From Novosphingobium sp. (GTDB lineage: Bacteria; Pseudomonadota; Alphaproteobacteria; Sphingomonadales; Sphingomonadaceae): 45,336 nucleotides of DNA. The translations under genes and the position numbers were made by a program. The stretch is taken from NCBI GenBank assembly GCA_016719755.1, contig JADJYM010000003.1, positions 1-45,336 on the forward strand. The letters are read 5' to 3'. This document shows, piece after piece, positions 27,414-35,074 of the stretch (position 1 is the stretch's first letter; each line of letters begins with the position of its first letter). The notes beneath the pieces were generated by a model. The model saw only the letters and a list, made by a program, of their open reading frames with translations, did not search any database and had not been told where the DNA came from.

Positions 27414-27923
27414 GTTCAAAACCTCCTGTTCCCCGCGCACCTTCCAGCGCCGCAATTCGGGCTTCCAATTCTTCAGTCGCTTTGACCTCCGCCAGCGCCT
27501 TCACGCTGTCGATGATGAGCACCTGCCCACATCCGGCGCGAGTCTGCCCTGTGCTATGGCATCGAGACATTGGGCGACCTGCTCGCTGGCGGGTGCATCG
27601 GTGTTCAGGTCGACATTGTCCTTGTCCGCCTGTGCTTTGAGACTTGGCAGGGTTTTGGAAAGCACGACCGAAATTGCGCCGGTGTCTCCTTCCAGAGCCT
27701 TGCCAATCAGCACGGCAACGATGTTGCGCATTTCCTCCAGCATCTGCTGTGTTGCCACCAGCCGCTTGTCGGGGATGCCCTTGGGGCGACCGGCCGGGTT
27801 CGGTGACGCGCAACCGGGTGACCACGCGGGGTTGCCGGGACCACGCGGGCGCTCCGCTTCGGGCGCGACCAATGGCGTGGGCGTCCAGCCCTCCATCCAC
27901 GGTGGGGTTTCAACTTCGCTCAT
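27406..27923 (-). CDS. DUF5681-like phage-associated protein, one frameshift
   Basis: The product is about 172 residues from the ATG at 27921-27923. The N-terminal part has GNPAWSPGCASPNPAGRPKG, a form of the GNxxWxxGxSGNPxGRPKG motif of DUF5681 proteins, which occur near terminase genes in phages and islands. A helical part follows (ATQQMLEEMRNIVAVLIGKA, GAISVVLSKTLPSLKAQAD). After an indel near 27525 the end reads VGQVLIIDSVKALAEVKATE with a coiled-coil tail (ELEARIAALEG). The function is unknown; a packaging-related role is only suggested by the family's usual neighbours, and no terminase large subunit is present. Confidence 0.6.
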
Positions 27924-27945
27924 GACCTATTCCTAATTGATTGGA

Positions 27946-28651
27946 TCAAACTTCCGGCGCGAACGCCTTGGCGGTGTTGGCTGCGGCAGCACGGAAGCGG
28001 GCGACTTTTTGCGGGTCAGCGCCGACCGCTTTTTGAATCTGCAAAAATACCAAACCTGCACGTTCCCCGATCAGATCGAGGCCAGCCTTCGCCGCCTTGA
28101 GCCGTTTCGCCTGCAAGGGCTGATGGTGTTCGTGGAACATGCGGGTGAGGATGCTCTGCATGTCTGCGGTCATGCCCGACAGATAAGCAGGCCCGCCCAG
28201 CACGGCAGACGCGGTGCGCATGTCGTTGTCGCTGATCGCCTTCCGCACGAACGAAAGGCGCTCCCCTTCGGGCAGTGCAGCGACGTAGGCGCGAATTTCA
28301 GCCGACAGGCTGTTCGATGCCTTGCTTTCAACCGGCGCAGCCAATTCGTTCGATGCCGTCGATGATCGTCTTGGGGTTAGCAGCGGCACCGTCGAAACGC
28401 TGCGCAATACCGGTCAGCACTTTGTCGGCATAGTCTTGCGCCTTGACCAGTTGAGCGGCTACCGTGAGCGTCGGGTCACTGCGCACCGCTCCGCTAGCGT
28501 CATGCACCTTGCCAAGCTGCGCATAAGCATGTCCGAATGCGCCCTCGGTCATGGCGAGAATACTTGCAGTCTCGTCGTCGTAACCATCAAGTTCCCGCAC
28601 GTTAATCGGATGCAGGGACGGTGTGATACGGGTATCGATATTATCAGACAT
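27946..28651 (-). CDS. Unknown helical protein (about 234 aa), one frameshift
   Basis: An AGAAGGTAGG ribosome site precedes the ATG at 28649-28651. The product begins MSDNIDTRITPSLHPINVRE, continues AFGHAYAQLGKVHDASGAVR and AQLVKAQDYADKVLTGIAQ, and after an indel near 28345 reads IRAYVAALPEGERLSFVRKA, YLSGMTADMQSILTRMFHE, LDLIGERAGLVFLQIQKAV. It is largely alpha-helical. It sits between the RepA-like ATPase and the DUF5681 gene in the leftward operon. I do not recognise the family. Confidence 0.6.
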
Positions 28652-28849
28652 TGCGGACCTACCTTCTCTGATACGGCTTACTATTGGCTGTAGTTTACCG
28701 AAATCGGCTGTAGGTCCGCTAGCTTTATTTTGTTATTTCAATTGGTTGGGTCAGTTCTGGCACGAAGGAACTGCAAACTGCAAATTTGTTGTTCAGCTGG
28801 GTAATCAACGCTGATACGGTCATGCCCGCCCCCTCCGGGTATGGTGTCA

Positions 28850-30481
28850 ATTCCGGGATGCCGCTCGGACTGAGGTGCGCGATAGGGCGGGCGCGATCTT
28901 TCGATGACCCCCGAAAGGTAGCGGGTCCGAACGCATCTCCGTTCCGGTGCCTGATATGTTACAGCTGAACCAAAGTGCTTCCCGCGCAAGCAACGCGCAC
29001 ACGCGTGGGGAAACCCGGTAAACTGGGTGAGGTGGGAATGTGGGGCCGTGGGTAAAGTGAGGACTTGCTAGCACTTCACCCAGTTTACCCACCCCAGCAC
29101 TGCCCCCCTTTACCCACCTAACCACACTATGTGGCGCTGCCTTTGGGCTTGCACCACCACTGCCACCCTCGTTCTTCTTCTCCATGTGGTCAGCGCTATG
29201 CTTGTTCCACCAGCTTTCGTTCACGACGTTGGGCACGGCAGCCTTGACGTTGCTTTAATAGGCACCCATTCGTGGCCGGGATAATTCATGAAAAGCGCCT
29301 TGAGCCACATGGCAAACTGCGGCTCGTGCTGGCTCTTGGGTCCGCGTGACCGGCCAACCACTGTGGTCGGTTTCAGCGCACTGTCCAGTTCGTCCCAGTT
29401 CGGGCGCGTGGCAAGGACCGGCTTGCCGTTCCTGTGGTCATTGCCGACAGTTACCCGCTCGGTGAAGAACCGCCATGCCCCGCCAGGTGCTCCGGCAGGT
29501 TCACCTTCACCTGCATCAGCAGCTTTTCATGCGGGTCCGGTTCGTAGTCCTCGGTGGCAGGGCGGTCCATGACCGCGCACAGGCTGCGGCAGGTCTGTGC
29601 GAATGCCGCTGAACCGAGAACCCGATGCAACATGCTCCGTGAGGTGTCCTTGGCAAAATGCGTAACGCAGACGATGGCAATGCTGAACTGCTGGGCGAGA
29701 ACCAACCACGGCTCCAGCACCGTCCGAAGCTGCCCCGCGTCGTTCAGGTCCACCTTTGCGCAGCTTTGCCCCGGCAGATAACTGGTGACAGGGTCAATAA
29801 CGAGCATGGCGAACGGGCTGTTATCGACATCCCGAGCATGAGCCAGCATTTGACCGACTGCTTCAATATCGTCTTGCATGGAGAAGGTATTGCGCTTGCC
29901 GTCCTGCATAACGCCTGAATTTCGACCACGTTGGCCGGGTTGGCACCGCAAGCAAGCAGGCGGGGCACGGTCATTTCCTCAATGCTGTCCTCGCTGCCCA
30001 GCCACAGCACCCGTTCGGGTCTGCGCCAATTGCTTGGGCAATCGTATTCACCGGGCCACGGCGCACCTGTGGTGATGCGCGCGGTAATGTCGGCCAGCAC
30101 CGTGCTCTTGCCTGCTCCCGTCTCACCAGCAAGCAGCGTGATGTAACCCTTGGGAATCCACCCAACCCAAAGCCATTCGATGGCGTGAATTGCAACACCG
30201 GCAAGCGAGCGCCCCATAAGCTGGCGCGGGGCGGTGGATGCATCAGGGGCATAACCACGCTTCACAAGGTCACGCTTGAGGCGCTTTTCCTCTTGTGCAG
30301 CTTTGGCTTCTTCATGCTTGCGCAGTTCCGTCAGCAGCTTCAGGTCATGGCTCTCATGTGCCGCCTTCTCCTCGGGGTTCTTATAGAAGCCAAGGGTTGG
30401 GATCGCGTGGCGGAATGGCGCTCAATCAATCTTGCCATCGGCATCGACAGGCGGGTTCCAAGCATCGGTCAGGTCAGCCAT
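28850..30481 (-). CDS. RepA-like AAA/RecA-fold ATPase, disrupted
   Basis: The ATG at 30479-30481 overlaps the upstream HTH gene region. The product has WIPKGYITLLAGETGAGKST (Walker A), ITTGAPWPGEYDC, RVLWLGSEDSIEEMTVPRL, FAMLVIDPVTSYLPGQ (Walker B), FSIAIVCVTHFAKDTSRSML, HRVLGSAAFAQTCRSLCAV. This is the pattern of hexameric RepA/AAA_25 helicase-type ATPases of plasmids and phage islands. Codon 20 (30422-30424) is TGA where KIDW would fit, either a nonsense mutation or an error. Indels near 29900, 29475 and 29250 break the rest; the C-terminal part (VVGRSRGPKSQHEPQFAM, VVNESWWNKHSADHMEKK) runs to about 28850, where the exact end is unclear. It would unwind or replicate the excised element. Confidence 0.68.
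29017..29089. repeat. 14-nt perfect inverted repeat with nearby direct repeats inside the rep gene's 3' part
   Basis: GGTAAACTGGGTGA (29017-29030) is the exact complement of 29076-29089, with 45 nt between. Related GGTGGGTAAA units (minus strand) occur at about 29084-29093 and 29109-29118, and GTGGGTAAAGTGA lies inside the loop on the plus strand. Iteron-like sites inside or next to a rep gene could be its replication origin, but the DNA is also probably coding. Confidence 0.45.
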
Positions 30482-30482
30482 G

Positions 30483-30806
30483 CTACGCCCCCTCCGGGTA
30501 GGACAGGGATTCAGGATTCGTAGGCTGCAATCCCACAATTTTGTCGCGGCCCGTGTTGCGTCGAGAGTTGAGATTGAGTTCGTCTACACTGCCGGGATAG
30601 CTAACCGTGGCCGCGCTGGTGCTCGCAAATTTTCGGTCTGCTTTCCAAGCGTCAATATCGCCAGATTCATATACTACGCCGGCCTGCTTGGCATCGCCAA
30701 GTTTGATGTAACTCGGACCTTTTCCAAGGTGTCGCCAACGCTTCAGTGTGTTTGGCGAAATTCCCAACGCAGATGCGGCTTCCTCATTGTTCAATACACT
30801 CATCAC
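30483..30806 (-). CDS. Excisionase/AlpA-like helix-turn-helix protein
   Basis: This is a 107-residue protein. The first 55 residues are a MerR/excisionase-like domain: LNNEEAASALGISPNTLKRW, RHLGKGPSYIKLGD, VVYESGDIDAWKADRKF. A Ser/Asn-rich tail follows. Its stop is adjacent to the start of the RepA-like gene, so it heads the leftward operon. Proteins of this kind act as excision directionality factors or activators in integrated elements. The upstream region 30807-30950 holds TTGACCATTATTGACCA repeats and ACTTA/TAAGT arms, which may be its promoter and binding sites. Confidence 0.75.
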   Translation of the reverse strand: MMSVLNNEEAASALGISPNTLKRWRHLGKGPSYIKLGDAKQAGVVYESGDIDAWKADRKFASTSAATVSYPGSVDELNLNSRRNTGRDKIVGLQPTNPESLSYPEGA

Positions 30807-31533
30807 GGGCGGCTCCTATGCGCCGCCACCTAGCGCGAGGGGTGAACACTCCTATTGGAGCCGATGATTGACCATTATTGACCACAGTTGGACAGTACAC
30901 TTACGTTACCATAAGTACGCACGAATGTATTTGATATTTTGCAGGGTAATTTGTGATCGAGCAATTGTGATGCACCAATTCTGTGATGTAGGGTGTGTAT
31001 GGTTTTAAATGTCAAATCGTGGCATCAACGGCTCGTTAAACTATACACACTATACACCTCAAAATGGCGCACGTTGCATTACGACGAAATTCCCTAAAGC
31101 GAAGAGCGCAGAGTCTATGCGATCATCAAGTGATTGCGCGTGCCACACTTGGCTCCCGAACTTTTGTCGCTATCTCGAAATTATTGGGAACGGTACTTTC
31201 TCAATCGTCGGACCACCTTCATCTGGCGCGACCAGGTCGACATTTGGCTGACCATAACCTCTCCGACACTGGCATGTTGCGCCGTGGTCATTTCGGTTTG
31301 AACTCCCAGAAGGAGCTGAGTTATTGCGGTCGGAGGTCTGGCGCTCCGGGCAGATACCAGCAGGTTCCGGCCCCTGATGACATTGAGCGCCTAGCAGACG
31401 AGGTTGTGGAAGGTCGCGAGAGCGAGAATATAGCGAGACATTCCAACACTGTATTCGAGACATTCGACACTTAGTTTAGTGGTCAAACGGCGCTGTCGTT
31501 GAAGCAGATGGAAAATTACTTCCCATCAGTGAG
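30807..31533. other. AT-rich gap with no supported gene
   Basis: The left part holds repeated TTGACC units (30866-30885) and a short ACTTA/TAAGT dyad, probably the control region of the leftward operon. From 31009 to 31474 several short frames overlap on both strands; one ends with a plausible coding tail (DDIERLADEVVEGRESENIA at about 31374-31434), which may be the remnant of a broken gene. I cannot name anything here. Confidence 0.4.
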
Positions 31534-31992
31534 ATGCGTCTCCGCCCCGACGATGTTGAGCTACTGCGCCGCGTGTACACTGCTTTGCCTCGACCAATCT
31601 TTCAGCCAACCGGAGAAGACCCGATACCAGTCTCTTTGAGATCTGGTTCATGCCCCCTGTGCGGCGGCACCACAGCCAAGGCGAACATGAAAGAGGCACC
31701 GCTCAAAAGCCTCAAGTCCGCCCGCAAGAAGATATCGAATGAGGATTTTATTGCGTGGGTCAATGCGCGTTCGACCGGCGAAGATAAGCGAGGAAATTGG
31801 ATGCGCGCAATTGTGCTGTTCGAGGACTACGCCGGTTGGATTGAGAGCGCAGCGCGGAACAGACCGATGGCGACCATGCTGAGTCCAAGGCGGCCGTGCT
31901 GAGCCAGACTGCGGGGAAAGATCATGGGCACGATGTACGCGAAGCGCAGGGATGGGAAAACGGATCTGGTACAACTGCGGCTGAGGCGTTAG
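31534..31992 (+). CDS. Unknown protein (about 150 aa), frameshifted
   Basis: From the ATG at 31534 it reads MRLRPDDVELLRRVYTALP, SCPLCGGTTAKANMKEAPL, KSARKKISNEDFIAWVNARS, NWMRAIVLFEDYAGWIESA. Two indels near 31865 and 31922 interrupt it. Corrected, it continues AESKAAVLSQTAGK, IMGTMYAKRRDGKTDLVQ and stops at TAG 31990-31992. A CPLCGG pair of cysteines may bind a metal. I do not recognise the family. It is the only apparent rightward gene between the HTH gene and the integrase. Confidence 0.4.
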
Positions 31993-32036
31993 CTAGGCCA
32001 CTACGGGGGCCGCGTGGGTTGCGAAAACGCGTGCCG

Positions 32037-32072
32037 CCAGTGCAGCTCCTGCACTGGCCGGGCTGTGCCCGG
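32037..32072. repeat. Two tandem perfect hairpins
   Basis: CCAGTGCAG / CTGCACTGG (9-bp stem, loop CTC, 32037-32057) is followed directly by CCGGGC / GCCCGG (6-bp stem, loop TGT, 32058-32072). No T-run follows. The pair lies 45 nt downstream of the unknown gene's stop and may be a terminator-like structure or a protein-binding site. Confidence 0.55.
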
Positions 32073-32877
32073 CGCATATTGGCCCGACCGCGCTGCATCG
32101 GGGCAACCGCAATCATCCATTACGATTATTGCGTTTTACCCGAAAACCACTAGGACATGTCACGATAATACGTTCAGATATCCATCCTATTTCCGGGCTA
32201 TTGCTTCAACATTTTGTATCCGGTGACACCAAGGGCCCGATGCCCTCCACGCCATGCTACAAAGGCTAAGGGAGCAGCAATGCCCGCACAAGATGAGTTC
32301 ACCGATTATTTTGACGCGTTCCAAATGAGTACCCAGATCGGGAACGTTTGAGGTCAGGAGGGCCGGATCACTTTCATGAATAGGACGGAATTAACTGAAA
32401 ATTCGCCTGGTTGGACAAATTAACCGAAATTCCGAGCAATTTTGAGAATCCGAATGTCACATTTGGATCGCCATATCGCGCAACCAATGCTTTTGGTACA
32501 TCGCAATTAGTGAGTGTCGAGACGATCTTCCGGATGGGCGCCGTTGGAACCAATCTTGCTCATGATCACGGCTGGAATGATAGATTCGAAATTACCGCGT
32601 CGGAGCGACTCCCGGCAACATCGGCACGAGCGCCCAGACCTACTTTCAAGTCAGTGAAAATAACCGCTTCAAGATGGTAAACAAACAGCAACCCAACCTT
32701 AGACAATCCAGTTAAGTTGAGAATGACTGATTGCGCAGCAGGCGCTTATATCAGCCAAACATCCCTGATTGATAGCCGAAATGGAAGAGTCTAAAAATTT
32801 CACCTTGATCCCGTGGACGGGGTTGATTAGAGATCACAATCTAATATCTTGCAAACGCGCGTAGCGGCACGACGTTC
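32073..32877. other. AT-rich gap with remnants only
   Basis: A 23-codon frame at 32280-32351 (MPAQDEFTDYFDAFQMSTQI) has a good AAGGGAG site and may be the start of a truncated gene. A frame at 32411-32680 has no support beyond length. Nothing else is recognisable. The base composition is clearly AT-richer than the flanking chromosome. Confidence 0.35.
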
Positions 32878-34134
32878 TCACCATTCGCTTTCGGTCGCAA
32901 GCCGACCCTGCCGCTCAATCCAATCGCTGACCTGCTGAACTTCCGACTGAAGCCAAGATAGGTTTGACGTATCGAGATAGTGGCTTGCCGTGACGTCATC
33001 GTTCCGCGGCTTGTGGCCAGTCAAAAGGTCAGTGCGGAACTTTTCAATCCGACAGACGCCCAACGCCACATTGGTGAAAGTGCGGCGAAGGTCGTGCGCA
33101 AAAGACGTACCGGCCTCCCCGCCGACTTTCTCAGTTGGCGCGGGCTGCCACCGCCCCTTCTTCGTGTTCGAGGCGAACACGAAGGGAACTCCTACCTTAG
33201 GCCGCCGTTTGAGCAGCGCAGCCGCCTGCGATGACAGGGGCATCCAGACATCTTCGCCGCGTTTGCGGTCGGTAATGCGCCACCGACATCCGCTACCTCG
33301 TCCACGACATGGACATTCGACCATCTCGAGCCGAGGCAGCTTCGTCAATGCGCGCGCCAGTCAACAGGAGGAACATGGACAAGGTCAGCGCTGGTGCGCT
33401 CTGTTTCAGCGCGCCGCGCCCTAGCCAGGTCAGGTATGCCAGACAGCACCGACCTTTCCTTCAGCCGGATATAGCGACCAGAGCGCGGCTTCAGCTTCAC
33501 ACGATGGTCGCCCAGGACCTCGGTGGGGTTGTGCTGGATCAGCGGCTTTGCCATCGGCACGTCGGAACTGGCGCGTGGCATAGTTGAGCAGGGCGCGCAG
33601 AATATCAAATGCCTGATTGGCTTGTCCCGGTGCCCCCTTCTTCCCATGCAACCCCTTCTCCGCCATCTCCTTGTAGCGAGCGCGGCACATGTCCTCAGTT
33701 ATGGACAAGATCGGCTCGTTCTCCCACGCTTTGAATGTAGTGACCACATGCCGCTCGATTGTCGCCTTGGTGCTGGGCTTCAGCTTGGTCGGGCGGTTCG
33801 GTGTAGTCGTCCGCAAGTTGGCGCAGCGTCACCTTGGCGCGTCATCCTGCTGCTTCCGATCGCGTGGATCAACACCTAGCTCCATATTGCGCAGGTAGGC
33901 TTTCGCAGCTTCCCGAGCTTGGTCAGGTGCGGAACACCCCATATGGGCCGACCGTTACTCGCACCGCGTCACTTACTCCGTTGACCGCCCTTGCGCGATA
34001 AAGCTGGCCTTGCCGGTTGGCGTCACCCGCAAACCAGATCCCTTGGTTTCGGTATCCCAAAACAAGGTGTCGGATTTGGAACCGGACTTGGCGACCCGAT
34101 CGATGTTGGACTTGGTTAGCTTCATCTGTGGCAT
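32878..34134 (-). CDS. Tyrosine-type phage integrase, multiply frameshifted
   Basis: Reassembled, this is about 415 residues from the ATG at 34132-34134. The N-terminal arm-binding domain (LTKSNIDRVAKSGSKSDTLF, KGSGLRVTPTGKASF) is of the DUF4102 type, followed by a core-binding domain (TIERHVVTTFKAWENEPILS, ANQAFDILRALLNYATRQ). The catalytic domain keeps LLLTGARIDEAASARWSNV (first Arg), AHDLRRTFTNVA (HxxR), LLTGHK and HYLDTSNL (Tyr nucleophile). At least six indels between 33990 and 33250 break the frame. It lies 150 bp from attR at the right end of the element and would catalyse integration at tRNA-Ser. With so many breaks it may be truly inactive. Confidence 0.82.
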
Positions 34135-34284
34135 GGAGCGCTCCTCGGCAGCAATTCACAAGCAATGCATGTATACCTACGGCACCTTACAACAAAGGTC
34201 CATTGGTAAAAAACCACGCTTTTAAGCCACAAAATTGCTTACGGGCACCTATGGCAACGTGTGCAAACCTTGACGATTGCCAAA

Positions 34285-34345
34285 TTGCTAAACCGTCGTA
34301 CTGGTAAATCCTGTACCGAGGGTTCAGATCCCTCCGTCTCCGCCA
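34285..34345. repeat. attR: displaced copy of the tRNA-Ser 3' part
   Basis: These 61 bp match 23332-23392 at 57 positions, up to and including the encoded CCA. The 5' half of a tRNA is absent, so this is an attachment site, not a gene. The four mismatches suggest the original host tRNA end and the element-borne end differed, or that attR drifted. Confidence 0.9.
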
Positions 34346-34608
34346 TTTAACCCATTGGAATCATTCTATTTCATGGGTTGAGATCGAAAAATCCCGTTTG
34401 TTTCAGGGTTATAGGCAAAGGGCTCTCCACCGGGTTAGGCCTGATATGCCCTGACATGCCTCTCTCTGCCGATATTCTCCAAAGCCTCGACTACACCGAT
34501 TTTAGTGTAGAGCTTTATCGCATTGAAAATATGCAGATATTCTGGCGCGCCATTTTGGGGTCAGAACCGAGATTCACCTCAAAAACCGTCCCGGTTCCAA
34601 CCACTGCA

Positions 34609-34978
34609 TCACCGCAAAGCTTGGGCGATGATCAGCGCCAGGGCCATAATCGTGATCCACGGCCAGGGCGTTGCCCAGGGTGACCGCGCCTTCATCTGCT
34701 CAAGCTGGGCAATCGCCATTTGAACGCTGGCCTGCTGAAAGTGCAGATCCTTGAGGGCCGCTTTCATCACGCCGGTCTCGACGTAAGTCGAGGCGTCGTC
34801 GGCCAGAAGCTCGACCTCCTCAAGCAACCGAAGCACCTCCCGCAGTCGAGGAACTGCGCTCCGGATCAGGCGTACCGAGCAACGCCATGGCCTCCTGATG
34901 CTTGCTCTTGGCTAGCGTCAGCATGTAGCTGATGTGTTCAACAGCAGCGTCAGGCAGGTCTGGATCGGCAGCCTCCAT
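34609..34978 (-). CDS. Unknown protein with a C-terminal membrane anchor, one frameshift
   Basis: From the ATG at 34976-34978: MEAADPDLPDAAVEHISYML, AKSKHQEAMALLGTPDPERS, then after an indel near 34855 LRLLEEVELLADDASTYVET, MKAALKDLHFQQASVQMAIA and a terminal helix WPWITIMALALIIAQAL. It is a helical protein of about 124 residues anchored by its C-terminus. Its first codons lie exactly where the IS3 remnant begins, so the original promoter and perhaps the N-terminus may have been replaced. The 263 bp between attR and its stop show no gene apart from a small CTACAC/GTGTAG dyad near 34491. Confidence 0.45.
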
Positions 34979-35073
34979 GCCTTCGGTTCCGCTTCGCTCC
35001 ACCTGCGGCCAGCCATGGCACCAGAGCCGGTTTTACACTAACAAACGGCGGACCACTCAGTGGGGGCCGGTCA
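34974..35073 (+). mobile_element. Remnant right end of an IS3-family element
   Basis: The plus strand encodes [17 protein letters not shown] then TAA (ending near 35039), the C-terminus of an IS3 OrfB. It continues to CGGACCACTCAGTGGGGG and an end CCGGTCA at 35073. The same tail and end recur inverted at 45003-45105 ([17 protein letters not shown]). Only about 100 bp of the element remain. Its end is 1 nt from the terminal repeat of the IS1380 element. Confidence 0.75.
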
Positions 35074-35074
35074 T

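Larger units (their letters stand above)
23332..34345. mobile_element. tRNA-Ser integrative element (about 11 kb) with restriction-modification cargo
   Basis: It is bounded by 61-bp direct repeats, with a tyrosine integrase next to the right repeat. The content differs from the backbone: AT-richer stretches (30.8-34.3 kb), two XRE regulators, a type II restriction-modification system, a HTH/RepA-like replication pair and several unknown genes transcribed leftward. No capsid, portal, tail or conjugation gene is recognisable. It is therefore a phage satellite, an integrated plasmid-like element or a stripped prophage, not a full phage or ICE. Confidence 0.85.

Noticed and set aside
31009-31474. 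Rightward genes at 31009-31251 and 31064-31474
   Set aside because: The two frames overlap each other and a minus-strand frame, have no clear ribosome site, and only the last 20 residues look coding. They are treated as a possible remnant.
34285-34345. A second tRNA-Ser gene
   Set aside because: Only the part from the anticodon loop to CCA is present and there is no acceptor or D arm upstream, so it is an attachment site.
23332-34345. Complete prophage
   Set aside because: No terminase large subunit, portal, capsid, tail or lysis gene could be found in any frame, and the space is too small.
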